Below are positions 36,243-48,105 of a stretch of 64,000 nucleotides of DNA, in pieces. Position 1 is the first letter of the stretch. Each line of letters begins with the position of its first letter. This stretch comes from Bryopsis sp. KO-2023 (Eukaryota > Chlorophyta > Ulvophyceae > Bryopsidales > Bryopsidaceae), in contig BSYQ01000001.1 of the NCBI GenBank assembly GCA_030272585.1, positions 10,741,001 to 10,805,000 of the forward strand, read 5' to 3'. The position numbers and the translations under genes are program-made. The notes under the pieces were generated by a model that ran no database searches, was not told where the DNA came from, and was given only the letters and a program-made list of their open reading frames with translations.

Positions 36243-39200
36243 TTAGAATTTCCTGAAAGCACCTTTCACTTTCACTTCTCCACCCCCAACTTCGACCTCA
36301 TGGATATCGATTCCGATTTTTTTCGCCAGCTTTGAAATCACGAAAACCTCGTTGGGGCTGACTAATGACACCACCCACCCTTCTCTTCCCATTCTTCCAG
36401 TTCGCCCAGCCCTGTTCGATATTCCAAACAAAATGAAAAGAAACACAAGGAATGGCACAAAATAAAGCAAAAAAAAAAGGTCCCAGCATGAATCTTGGTT
36501 GAAAAGAATCATGGGTCGAAATAAGAGCAGCAATGAAAACAAAAATAATCAAAACTAAGGAAAAGACAATGAACACCTCTAGACACCAGTGCCAACCACA
36601 AAAACATATAATAATTTCTCAACTTTTTCATTTGCTATTTCCCTCTACAGCTTTATTCGACATCAAATTTCTTTGCTGGCATGTTGGCATTTTGGGGGGA
36701 GGGGGGGGGAAGCAAGCAAATTCTTTAGTCAGTACCTGTGTGCATAATGGGCTCCATCATTGGGGAGTTCCAAGTTAAAAACAGCATCGCACTCCTCCAC
36801 ATCCACCCCTCGAGCAACCACATCACTAACTATCAAAGCTCGATATTTGCCTTCCCGGAAATTCTTCAACGTTTGCTCCCTCTCCAATTTAGTGCTCTCA
36901 CCATGCATCGAACCCACCTGCAGCAAAAAAGAATAAAAAAATAAAAAAACTAATGATAAAAAAGAACGTATGCTTGATTACTGCATAGCATCGACACTCC
37001 CTGGCAATGCTTCGGACAAACCACATCTCCACCAAACTCCCCACCAGTTGATTCGTAACTTTTTGATTTTCCTGTTACTGACCTCCATCTTTTTCGCAGC
37101 CAGCTTGTGCAAAGTGTCTTTGAGCCGTTTTTGGAAGTTCATGAACACCATGGCTCGCTTGGCATCCATTCCATAAATCAGCCTCCTGAGCATATCCACT
37201 TTTCGAGCCACAGGCACCACCACATACCCATGTTTTAAAGTTGGAGGCAAGCTCAAGGCTGCGGATTCAGCATATGCCCCACCTGTCAGTCAAAACTCAA
37301 ATTTGTCAAGAACCCCCAAACAAACCCTCCAATCCACAATTCACATTTGCAGATCCTGCTATGTGACGGATTCCCTCAGGGGTTGTAGGTATTTCCATGA
37401 AAGCTCGAAAGATTAAGGAACCATTAAAACAAATGAGGTGATCTGTTTGCAAGACTGCCTTGTGTAAAAATAAAATTGTTCTTGAGCAGGATTTCTCAGA
37501 GTTGCTCTGTCCAATCGAACCTGCACTGGCTGATGTGGAAGGCTTGGAGCCCCACCCCCACTGTGGAGGCGATGTTGAAGTTTCCTCCACTCTTGGGCTT
37601 AAAGTCATACTTTCCTGCGAAGCAAACATTTCCAACTCTTGCCAAGCTCGAGCAACATATCCATACAACCATGGCATTTATCTTCCATGGCTGAGGCAAG
37701 TCAGTTGCAACTTGATATAGACACTCTAAAAATTTAATCACTGAAAAATTCTAGAATACCACAACAGCAGTTTAAATTGGAAGGCCGCCAATACCACCGT
37801 CAGATCCAGGGTGTGAAACCCCTTCAGCTGTGGCAATTATTAAAAGCAGGCAAACAAAAAAGGTTTTTAAGCTGAAAGCAACAGAGGGGTTACTTCCTTG
37901 TCGTTTTATTCAGACAAGACGTCACACACCTGTGAGCCAATGAACAAGAATTCCGATCCTGGAGCCCACTGTCCAACTTTTTTGACAGCGTTAGGGGTCA
38001 GGGTGGCTGACACCAAAACTGTCTGTCTGTGGGGAAGTTTTTTGCCGACGTGCTCCGTTATTCTCAGCATATCTTCGGTAAAATGTTGTGCAAGTAATTG
38101 ATCCACCTGACGGCAACCCCCCCCACAAAAACAGTGAATTGCCAAGTACAGCTGGTACTCTGGATATTTAGGTATGGTCCCACTTTAAAGTTCCCTTAAA
38201 TAATGCTCAACACACCAAGAAGCATCAAAGATAATTAAGGAGCGACATTCTTTTAAGAAAAAATTAAAGTAGAGTGAAAATGCCCCATCTCCAATTGTTG
38301 CTCCACTATTTGCACTCATCAGAGCTCATCTACAATAAATGATGTCCCTGTTCTATTTTTAGGACAATGAGTAAAACAAGCATACCTCATCCAAAACCAG
38401 AATTGGACATTTGTGTGTGGTCAATCGACCAGCTCGAGAGTGATCGGACAATCGGCCAGGCGTCCCAACAACAATGATTGGTTTCTGTTTTAGCCCTTCA
38501 ACCTGGAGAATATACATGCCACGCCTTAGGGCACCCAATAAAAAAGATTCGGCAGGTTTCTGTAGGAAGCTTGAATATTTAAGATGTACGAGGGTCAGAC
38601 AGGTAATGAAGTCAAACAATGCACTGAATATTCCTTTCCAACTTCAAATCTTGAGGACTGTAGCACCATACTAAGGTCACTTGAAAGAGCAACAATCTTG
38701 ATAGAAAATAGGTGCTTTTTTGAACAATTTGTGATCCTTGCCTGTCTGGCATAGTTGGCACCACCTATACACTGATGGATCGCTGGGTGGGCTTCTTCAG
38801 GTAGCAAGCTCTTAGCCACACGGACAATTTGCATGGCCAATTCACGAGAAGGGGCCACAATCAACGCCTAAAACAATAAAAACTGTCATTCTGGGCTATA
38901 TCTCTAGATTCTAGCCAAATGTTTCACTTCATTGTCTGGACAAAAAGTAAAGCTGAAAAACAGTAAAGCAAGTCTGAGCCCTTTGTGTTGGAAATGTGTC
39001 GAGTTTTTTCCTAAAAACAAAAACAAAGAGAAAAAAAAAAGGAAAAAAAAACGAGAAGTGCTATGAAGCTGGGATTGCATAATTGGAAAATTTGGGGGGA
39101 CATGTAAGGTCCATTGGAGATTTGGAAATCAGGAAAAACGTACTTGCAGCTGGCCAAATTCCCCATCTGGTGTGCCGCTCTCCATTTCTTCTTCAGCTCT

Positions 39201-40572
39201 GGTCAGGGCCATCATCAAAATAGGGATTAAATATGCCAGCGTCTAAACTATGAAAAAACCCAAAAGAAAAAAATCAGGCTCAGAACCTGCAACAGTTGCT
39301 ACGCTGTTTCACATCTCAGGTCTTTTTTTTAATTTCTTTTGTGCCTTGAGGGTCTGTGTAGAGATCAGACTATCCAGGCCAAGATTTAAAAATAAAAAAA
39401 ATTGAAACTTTCATTTGGCGTTTGTTTCCTCACAACAATATAACTCATCCAACGTACTGCCAGCAAATCAACTCATGTTTTTCTGGGGCAATTTCAGCAG
39501 GCAAGGCCTCGTTTTTATTCATTCAATAAAAATCTTAAATAAAATAAAATAAACTTTTATTCAGGGCGATGGTGGGATGCCATCAATCAGGCACTCACCT
39601 TTCCTGAGCCTGTGTAACACTGAATCGCAGCATCCTTCTCATCCAAAATTGCTCCCACTGAGGCGATCTGAACTGGAGTCGGTTGTCGGATCCCATTTGC
39701 CATTAGTGCAGCCTAATCCATACAAAGAAAAAGACCAAACCCTCAAGGAAGTGGCAGCAGTTCGAGTGTTTCAATGCAAGTTTTTTTGTTTTTGTCTTCC
39801 TCCAGTAAACCTCAAAAGAGCAAACGTCTAATTAAAAAGAAAAAAGAAAAAGCTGCGTTTTTTAAAATTCTCATCGTTATAATAGTCATTGTAATAAGCA
39901 GACGTTGAGGCTAGCAACGCCAAGCAAAAAGGTTGATAGTCTGGAAAACTATCCTGGAGTGCCCCTTCTGATTACCTTTTTTTTATACTTTTATAAACTT
40001 TTTTTTTTTTTTTTCTAAGGATCAGAAGATTAGGATTCTTCTAACTAACTGGTTCAGGAAATATTGAGCTGATATGAAAATAAGAATCATCAGCGCCGCC
40101 ATTGTCGTCAATTCGGCGGCCAAGCGTGCATTGTCGTCGACGATCGTCGGTACGGCAAAAACGCTATAAATGCCATTCGATTCTCCACAACACGATTTTC
40201 AGACAGACGCGACGTTTCTGTAAAGTGATTTACCTCCAAACCTTCGACGACCCCGAGTTCTCCAAACGTCTGCGGGACGTTTTCGTCGTTGAGTTGAGGG
40301 AGTGGGACAAACTCGCTGATCGCCGCCTCCCTCAAAGGACTCGACTGCGTCTTAGGCACGACTACTTCGAACTCGGGCGCGTCGATGGGCGTCTTCCCTG
40401 GTGCAGAAGATCCAAGTCGACTCCATGGCTTGTTTCTGTCGGAAGCCCCTGTGACGGGCGTCAAAAACCCCACCTTCTTCGCGCGAAGCGCATTGAAGAT
40501 TACCACCCTCGCTCGACGGGGGACCGGCAACAATGGCGCGGCTGAGCAGTAAAGTCGACCAACAGCGAACAT
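36243..40572 (-). CDS. RH47: organellar DEAD-box RNA helicase, RH47/ISE1-like
   Basis: Ten exons on the minus strand: 40572-40234, 39712-39599, 39242-39144, 38867-38742, 38502-38386, 38106-37930, 37635-37521, 37282-37083, 36917-36736 and 36411-36243 (TAA). They total 1638 bases and 545 residues, near the length of Arabidopsis RH47. The N-terminus is basic and Ala/Arg-rich, like an organelle transit peptide. Motifs in order: Q motif (GIRQPTPVQ), I (TGSGK), Ia (APSRELA), GG, Ib (TPGR), II as DEVD rather than DEAD (also so in RH47), III (SAT), IV (VFMNF), V (VARGVDV), VI (HRAGRTGRMG). The segment LELPNDGAHYAHRAGRTGR is very close to RH47. In Arabidopsis this helicase is mitochondrial, and its loss alters plasmodesmatal transport. 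Intron 4 uses a GC donor. Confidence 0.9.
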
Positions 40573-40837
40573 CGTTTGCAGAAACCGCACCCCACAACAA
40601 ACGAAACAGAGCTGGCAGGCGGCGAATTCCGAGTATTTGTACGTCCCTGAGTCTGTTTCACTAATGAAACGGTACGACAGTCAGATGGCCTCCATTGGAT
40701 GGATTCGGCTTGGTTTTTCGACAGGTCTCGCAGATCCCCCCGAAACACATCCCATTCTGTCTCACCATCTCAACACTTGTGTTTCGATTTTATTCACCTG
40801 GCCAGCCATCCTGGTGGGGCCGCGACCTCTCTCAACA
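40573..40837. promoter_or_regulatory. short divergent promoter region (RH47-like / rhodanese-like)
   Basis: Only 265 bases separate the two start codons, which face away from each other. Both products look organelle-targeted, so a shared bidirectional promoter is plausible. An upstream in-frame extension of the plus-strand frame to 40637 has no good start context and is treated as 5' UTR. Confidence 0.5.
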
Positions 40838-42403
40838 ATGAACGCTGTCGTGTCGACGAGCTACGTGGCCTTCCCCACGCTCGCACCCAATCGTGGCTCC
40901 TGTGTGAAACGTAGTCCGGTCGTCGTGCGTGCAGAAAAAAACAAGCGAGACGTTGGTTCCGACCTGGGCGTCCCCCTTGCGGCTGCGACCTCGGCGTTTT
41001 TCTCCGCCGGGCAAGCTTTGGCGTTAACTTACGACCTCGACCTGCCCAAAAAACTCGGACGCCCTGCTCCACCTGATGTTCCGTCACCAGTTCCGTCTCC
41101 GGTTCCGTCGCCAGTTCCGTCGCCTGCTCCGCCTCCTATCGTCGAGTCCATTGAGTCCATGACCAGCGCAATCACTCCGCCCAGTTTCGACTTCACCGAC
41201 GTCTCTGACTTCTTGGCCACTCAAGACAGCGAACTGCTGTTGCCAGTTCTCGTTGGTGTCGCAGCCTTGGGGTTGGGGGTGGTAGTCGTTAGTCTCACTG
41301 GGCAGTCCAGCGTCAAGGGGTCTTCGCCCGCCGCGGTGGAGAAAATTCTGAAAGAGGATGTTAATGCGATTTTCGTGGACATTCGGTCGACTTCCAGCGT
41401 CAAGGAATCCGGAAACCCATCTTTGAAGGACATAAAAGCCAAATCCAGGTCTCTCCCATTCACAAAAGTAAAGGGAAAAGGGGAGGAAGGCGAAATCGTG
41501 GTCGAGGGTTTTGGGGAAAACTTCACTAAACTGAAGGGCATTCAGGAGGATTCCTTGATTGTGCTTTTCGACTCGAATGGAAAGATGTCTCCGAAGGCGG
41601 CGGCCGAGATTCTGAAGTTTTTGGAATTCGAAAAGCTGTTGTATGTGACTGGTGGAGAACGGGGATGGAAAGCTGCGGGTTTGGACTGGAAGGAGCCTTC
41701 CAAGGGAATTTCATTCTCCTTGCCGGCCCTGCCATTGGTTAAAGGGGTGGAAGTTGATTTGGCGGGTGCCACAAAAAGTCTGGCTGGCGCCACAAAAAGC
41801 TTGGAGGGTGCCACCAAGAGTTTGGCGGGCGCCACCAAAAGTGTGGCAGGTGCCACCAAGGGTCTGACGGAGAATCCAGAGGTGTTGGGGACCGGGATCG
41901 TGGTGGGGGCGATCGCAGCCACTTCTTTTGTGGTGATCAGCAGATTCGAAACCATTTTGGAGGTGGTGGGGTTGTTCGGAGGGCTGAATATCTTGTCCAG
42001 GGAGTTTCTGTTCGCAAAGAAGAGAGACAAGACCATCAGCAAGCTGAAAGCCTTGGTCGAAGAAGACATAGCCCCTCAAGATGCCGTCGATTATTTGAAG
42101 AGATTGTCAAGTGCTGTTTTGAACTTGGATACCTCCACCGACGAACCCAAAACAGAAAAGAAATATGTTTGGGAGTCCCCTGGCGAGAATGCGGAGGTTG
42201 AAAAGACCTCTGGGGGGGAGGATGATGTCAAAGAGCCAGCTGACGTAAAAACCACTGCTGAAGAAAAAACCACTGCTGACGTAAAAACCACTGCTGACCT
42301 AAAAACCACTACTGAAGAAAAGTCCCCTGTAAAGAAAGCCAAAACATCTGGCAGTGAAAAGAAGGTTGAGACACCTGGTGTTTCTGCAACGGTTTCTGAG
42401 TAG
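40838..42403 (+). CDS. plastid thylakoid rhodanese-like (TROL-type) membrane protein
   Basis: A single-exon gene of 521 codons, unusual here. The N-terminus (MNAVVSTSYVAFPTLAPNRG) looks like a chloroplast transit peptide. An Ala-rich segment ending AGQALA then suggests a thylakoid targeting or cleavage site. A Pro-rich spacer (PSPVPSPVPS) precedes a transmembrane helix (LLPVLVGVAALGLGVVVVSL). Next is a rhodanese-like domain: IFVDIR, LIVLFDSNGKMS, VTGGERGWKAAG. The catalytic Cys position is Asp, as in TROL-like inactive rhodaneses. Five AGATKSL heptads lead to a second hydrophobic region (TGIVVGAIAATSFVVIS), a helical stroma-type segment and a Lys/Thr/Glu repeat tail. In plants TROL anchors ferredoxin-NADP reductase; no such binding site is evident here, and CAS is a possible alternative relative. 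Confidence 0.65.
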   Translation: MNAVVSTSYVAFPTLAPNRGSCVKRSPVVVRAEKNKRDVGSDLGVPLAAATSAFFSAGQALALTYDLDLPKKLGRPAPPDVPSPVPSPVPSPVPSPAPPPIVESIESMTSAITPPSFDFTDVSDFLATQDSELLLPVLVGVAALGLGVVVVSLTGQSSVKGSSPAAVEKILKEDVNAIFVDIRSTSSVKESGNPSLKDIKAKSRSLPFTKVKGKGEEGEIVVEGFGENFTKLKGIQEDSLIVLFDSNGKMSPKAAAEILKFLEFEKLLYVTGGERGWKAAGLDWKEPSKGISFSLPALPLVKGVEVDLAGATKSLAGATKSLEGATKSLAGATKSVAGATKGLTENPEVLGTGIVVGAIAATSFVVISRFETILEVVGLFGGLNILSREFLFAKKRDKTISKLKALVEEDIAPQDAVDYLKRLSSAVLNLDTSTDEPKTEKKYVWESPGENAEVEKTSGGEDDVKEPADVKTTAEEKTTADVKTTADLKTTTEEKSPVKKAKTSGSEKKVETPGVSATVSE

Positions 42404-43432
42404 TTTGTTGATTAATTTCTTCTTTAGAAATTCTTGTCTTTTGAGAGGATCATATGCTTATTTACTGGGGTATATTGTATGGGTGGTGAGTTCGTCTGGT
42501 GCCGAGCTCCTTGGTAGCTTTCTCGGATCGATGCCCGATTCCGAAAGATAAAAAAGAAGTCTCACGGATTCTTCATTTATTTATATTGTTATTTTTGGGA
42601 TCAGAAACATCGTTGATTTCGAGAGGAAAATAGGTGTTTTTTTCTGTTTAGCAGCCATGTTTTTTTCTTATTTTTAAGCAGTGGTTAGTCAGGGATTCAG
42701 GTCATGATTATAGATTTATGTAGATGAGATGGATGAGTTGCACAACACAAGTGCTTGGAAAAAAAAAGAAAAGAAAAAAGCAAAGGCGAGAGTGCATCGG
42801 TACTCATTGGTTTTTTTTTTGTCGCTGGACACTTGGTCATTGCCCGCATTGGGGAAGGACGCGTGTATGTTATATGAGGTGATTGCGGCCAGTGGGTGTA
42901 TTGTGAGGGACAATGAATGTTGCAAGGAGATTTGATGTTTCCTTTTTTTTTATTTTAAGGAAGAAATCATCCATGTGCATTCTTCTTGGGGGGGAATCTC
43001 CTGAGGACAAGTGTTGGGGCAACTGTTTCGACTCCTCTCTCAGTTCCACATCCAAAACAGGGGTGCTTTTCAAGACTGTTGAATCAGCCAGGAGGTGGGG
43101 CTTCCTGTTTGAGAATCGCCAATTGTCTAAAATAAAATAAAATAAATCAAAGGCAGAGAGCTTGATGGGACGGCGAAACTGTTCGTCCCACTGGCGAACT
43201 TCTCCGTCAGACAAATCATGAACGAATTCTGTTCGATTCTGGAACCTGTCTCCACTTCCAGCAGGACACAAATGTCTCAAAAAGATAACCTGCCACGAAC
43301 GCATCGAAGTCCCAAAAGGAAAACCGCCGACCCCTGACTTTCAAAACCTGTGCTCGATTTTGTTGCGTTCAGCGTCCAGCAAGCAGCCCACTCGCCTTCC
43401 GATAGTGCATCCATTCTCAGGGGTCTGCTGGG
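42404..43432. other. intergenic region, no gene recognised
   Basis: Holds the 3' UTR of the rhodanese-like gene and the upstream region of the ARM-repeat gene. A minus-strand frame at 42870-43304 has no similarity I can name and no matching splice sites. Confidence 0.4.
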
Positions 43433-46400
43433 ATGGACGGGGGGTTGGCCAGTCGCGCGAAAAGCCGAATCAAACGCGGGAAAGATACAAGAAGAGCTCA
43501 CAAACCGGGGGGAACTACCAGACCAGTGACCTTGCGGCGGCGAGTGGACGACTCAAGAAGTCGTCGAACGTTGAAACGCGCTGAGGCCTTGCAGCAATGG
43601 AGGTTGGATAGCTTTGGGTCTTGTCCCGAGCCAACCACGGGTGAAATCGCTGACTGGGTGAGTTTGCGTTACTCCAGCTGAAAGTTTGGACGCCCCACTT
43701 TGATATCGCTACCACTTGACGACCTTCGGAAAAGCGTACTGTCGCGCAGTGGGGACAAACGCCCTGGTCTGCGACTCGTGCCTCCGTAGAATCAATTCTT
43801 CGATCGTATGTTGTATTGGCCTGGGATATCAGTCGTGCTTGCTCGTCGTATGATTTCGCCACTTTCTTTGTTTGTTTTTCTTCTGGGCAATGAAATGAAT
43901 CTGATCAACTTGTGATGTGATTTGCACAGTTCCAAAATCTGAATGTGTTGGTCAGCGATGCATGCTCTGGAGAAGCAATTCGCAGTGGGGCTGCACTCAT
44001 GAAACTCAAAAGACTGCTCTTCTATGGGGAACTCGGTATGTACATGATCGAATTCTCCTTCAACACATATCATGGTGCACAGTGGACAGACTGCTGAGGA
44101 TTTCAATCTACATGTAAATCGTATTTTGGCGTGAATCGTGTCTTTTTACATCTGGTTTTGGACAAGCCATTTCACCCGAAATTTGGCAGGAATGATATCT
44201 GCATAGGTTTGCTGGCAAGGAAATAACCTGTGGTCGACTATATATGAAAGAAATGAAGGAAAGAATTGCATGGATGCTTGATCTAGGTGCTTCAGAGGAA
44301 GCTACCTATCTGAAAGCTATTCATTGTAGTCCCTTGATGGAGCGGATGTGCAGTTTCATGCACTTTGAAAATGAGTTGCGGGTGAGTTGACCACTACTGC
44401 ATACAAAACACTAATAATGGCTGATTTCTTTTTTTCGACACCTTCACATCTTGTTTCTTATCGCAACAGTTTCAGAAATTTTCAGTCAGGAGCTTCCTGG
44501 GGTGTGGCATCTGTTTTCGAAATTCGGGAGACCCATTGTCTCAACAGCTTTATCTTCTTGTGCATTTCCAGGAGCAATGCTTGGAATTGCTGTGTGTGTT
44601 GAGCTACTTGCCCATCCAAAGGGACCTTGTTGCTGAGATGTTTCAGCAGATGGTTGTTCAATGTCTGACAGAAGTCGTGGCATCGTCCCCTCCAGCCAGT
44701 GCAGTCAAGGTGTGCTTAAAACCCCCCCATTGATTTCCCGATACAGGCAATCCATCATTGAGAATCATACAACGAAAACAAGCCATAACTCATGATGGGA
44801 AAATGATAATTTCTTAATCGAATCCGTTTTTGGTGTGCTTCCCTGGTGCAGGCCATGCAAATTTTGGGAAGCATCGCCACGATGCATGAAAAATGCCATT
44901 TGCTCATCCACAAGTCTGATGCATTCAGAAGGATATGCCAAAGAGTGGTGACATGTGCTGAACTGAACAACCCTATTCCAAAGTATGCCAGTTTTGCGAT
45001 CATGATGATCACTGGCGGGGAAGAATTAGGTCAGGAAATAAACATGGTGAGGATCTTCATATGATGACCAGGGGGAGGGGGGGGGGGTCCTTTTTCCCTT
45101 TTTCCCCCCTCCCAGCCACTCTTATCAGGTTGGAGTTCGATACTCGCTTGAAAACCCTGTCGAAAAAGGCAGTGTCTCGATTTTTAAGGTTGATTGAAAA
45201 TTGTGTGTATGGTTCAATCATTTGCAGTATAGCTTCACTGCACTTATTGGGTTCTTGTTCTTTTCCTTTGGTTCATTTCAGATGGATTTTATTCCGGCGG
45301 CTGAGATGCTGATGACTGGTCTGAGCAATGCTGAACTGCATCGAGATACATTGGCTCACACTGCCGTTGCGATCTGTAATGTCACCAGCCCCGGCCCTTC
45401 AGCATCCAAAGCTAGGGAAATGATCACGGAATCGAACCTGTTTCTTCAAATGATGCGCGGGCTGGAAAGGTTGATCCATACACATAAGTTCCACTGCAAT
45501 CGTTGTGTTTTTTCTTTCGAAAATTATGGGTTATTTGCCGAGCCTTGAGTTGTATCCGATTTTTTGGGAATGGAAGCATTGTTGTTAAGGGAAAAAATGC
45601 CAAATGCTGTCGTGAAAAACCCCAACAGCATTCGTTATAAAGCCCGTGCCCGATTTGATCGTCTGTATTGTTTGTTGAAGAAACAGCACCTAGGGGCTGA
45701 ACCTTGTTTGAACCCAAGAACAATCTTCCTGACTGCCTATCATTTGTTGGCCGATTTCTCTATTTTTTTTTAATTAGTGGCGGTTTTATTCTCGTAGCAT
45801 CCAAGACGAGGAAGCTTTGCTGTACTTGATGAGGAGCATCCGCTACATCACCACAGAAAAAGACATACTGGATGAATTGCTGGAGAAGGGGCTGGCAAGA
45901 AGCCTAAACGTGCAAATGACAAGAGATGGGATTTGCTCTGATCTACGAAGGTACCTTCAAATCAGCCAGTCATAATTTCTTGAAAGAAAAAAAATGAGTC
46001 GTCTTTTTTTCCCCTCCCGAATTTGCCATACTTGTGCAGTGAAAGTGTTTATGCTTTATGTGGGGCAAGGGTGCTTTTGCTTTGTATATTTCAGCATGGC
46101 ATTTTTTTCTTTGCAGGGATCTGTGTGAAATCGCTAACAATTTGGTGATGGATTCCCCGCCTCGACTGGAGATCTTAATCAAGTACAATTTCCTGGACAT
46201 CATGGGGGAGTATGTGATGCGGGAGGATTTTTCAGTCAAGAAAATGGCTGTGCTAGTTCTTGCTAACTCAGCAGCAGTTGCATCAGACGAGGTACATCAC
46301 TGGGATGGCGATTTGCAATTTGACAGCGACGAGCCACCACCATCACCAGCCAGTGATGTTCTGGGTTTTAGCCAGTGACATTGATCTGTTCCCAGCAATA

Positions 46401-47171
46401 CATACACCACCCACATTATCGACAGGCATCCAGAATCGTCCTGAACTTGGGTTGTATCATTATCAGATCATCCGAGATTACTTCGCAAACGAATTGATCA
46501 TAAAATCGTTCGTCAAGGTGTTGGATTCGCTGGATGATGCTGCAGCATATTATGGTGTCGCTGGGCTGAACACGATTTTAGCATCAGGGGAACTTACAAA
46601 ACAGGAGTGGGAAGACAATCATTTCGCCGAAATGGTTGAAGAACTTGGAGGGCGGGATGGCCTTGACCGGTGAGGAGCGGTTTTGTTTTGTTTTTTACCA
46701 AGGGGTATTTTTCGACTTCTGAAATGAAATGGACCTTTTGTTGTGAGTGGATGATGCCTGCTTTCTTTTTGGGAAAATTCCAACTTTGATGGGCACAAAA
46801 ATAGGATGACTAACCCACTTGCTGACCGGGGAGTTTCTTTTCTGTTCAGCAGTGAGGTTGCCCTTGCATCATCGTGGCAAAAACAAATCACCATTTTTCC
46901 CCTCAGAAATTTGCCATTTCAATTGCATCGGATGTCTGGACTGCATTTTAGTTGTGAATTTGATCATCAGGTTTGATAAGTATAGAGCGTTGCACTACTC
47001 TATTTCAGAAAAAGGGGTGTTCTTTTTTCTAATAAGTTGTTCAAAGCACTTTTTTTCTTTCCTTGCAGGCTGGCAATTCGTGAAAATGAAGATCTTTCTG
47101 AAACAGCCAGGGAAGTTTTGAATGATTTTTATGACTCTAAACTAGATTTCGAGAATTTCCCCCCTACCTAA
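43433..47171 (+). CDS. ARM-repeat protein with IBB-like N-terminus (importin-alpha/TMCO6-like)
   Basis: Exons: 43433-43657, 43930-44035, one ending near 44380 (acceptor unclear), 44572-44709, 44852-45046, 45282-45469, 45798-45950, 46117-46291, 46467-46669 and 47069-47171 (TAA). Phases agree from exon 4 on. The first exon is strongly basic (RIKRGKDTRR, TLRRRVDDSRSRRTLKR) and resembles the importin-beta-binding segment of importin alpha. Helical repeats follow, such as LELLCVLSYLPIQRDLV, AMQILGSIATMHEKCH and MAVLVLANSAAVASDE. The C-terminus (IRENEDLSETAREVLNDFYD) resembles the acidic last repeat of importin alpha (HEN..IY.KA...IE.YF). Sequence is far from canonical importin alpha, so cargo binding is not assured; TMCO6-like proteins share the plan. 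Cytosol-nucleus transport is the best guess. Confidence 0.65.
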
Positions 47172-47714
47172 CCTGCCAATTTTTTCTTTTCTCTCTTTTT
47201 GTGGTATAATTTACCTCGGCAAGTTCCGTGTTGCTAATTGTAAATATAGCGGTGGAGATTGATACACAATTTTCACAGACTCCTAGCTGGATGATCAAAA
47301 CCAAATTAGATAGGATTAGTACATCAAACGACTGACTTTCCGAAAAGTGTGTTTGGATAATGCGGGTCAGCATTGAAGCGAAATTAGTGAAAAAGAATGT
47401 GAGGATTCCTCACATTCAAGAGACAGATAAATTTGATGGAATGTAACAAGAAGTGGACGACCGTTTTTTTAGCGAGTGCTTTTTAAAACAAATACAATGT
47501 TTGCTGATCTCCAAGCAAATTCTTTTGATGAAAACACCAATGTATGTAAAGCAACACCCCCCAAGAAAAACAGCCAATCAAATCAAATCATGATTACGCA
47601 CGAAGAAGCCGCCAGGCACCACCAAAAGCACACAATTTTTCAGGGAATTTTTTTCTGGCATCCAGATGGCTGTGTTTTCGGCGACGATGCCCCCCCACCA
47701 CCCCCATGGGAATG

Positions 47715-47778
47715 GCACCACTGATGAATTCTGGAATGAATGGTGGGCACCACTGATGAATTCTGGAATGAATGGTGG
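47715..47778. repeat. 32-base direct tandem duplication
   Basis: CACCACTGATGAATTCTGGA plus the next 12 bases occurs twice head to tail with at most one or two differences. It is probably a recent slippage or unequal-exchange product. Confidence 0.8.
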
Positions 47779-47844
47779 TCAACTTCAGTGCAGGAAGGAA
47801 GGAAGGATGTCAATGGGAGGCTTTGTGATATTTTCGTTGGACCT

Positions 47845-48105
47845 GGGATAGACCTGTTGAGGAGTCGAACCTCAGCACTCCAGGTGTTGGATTTGGTGGG
47901 CACCCTCAGGTCACCCAATACATCATCTGAGGCTGTGAAATCTGACCTGTGCAGTTGCACACACAAGGATACCCACAGCCAGCCAATGGAAGAGACCCTC
48001 TTCTCCTCAAGACGAACCCTATTTTCTGTACCTCTGGGGATCGAACCCAGATTCAGCACCCCCTTAGGAGTCAATGCAAGCCTCTGATTTGGAGTTGGCA
48101 ACAAT
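47845..48105 (-). repeat. tRNA-derived repeat candidate with two T-arms
   Basis: On the minus strand, CTGGGTTCGATCCCCAG (about 48035-48051) and TGAGGTTCGACTCCTCA (about 47858-47874) are perfect T-arms about 175 bases apart. Each carries an RNA polymerase III B box. Complete cloverleaves were not found. This looks like one SINE with a tRNA head and a second tRNA-like unit, or two adjacent truncated copies. Confidence 0.5.
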
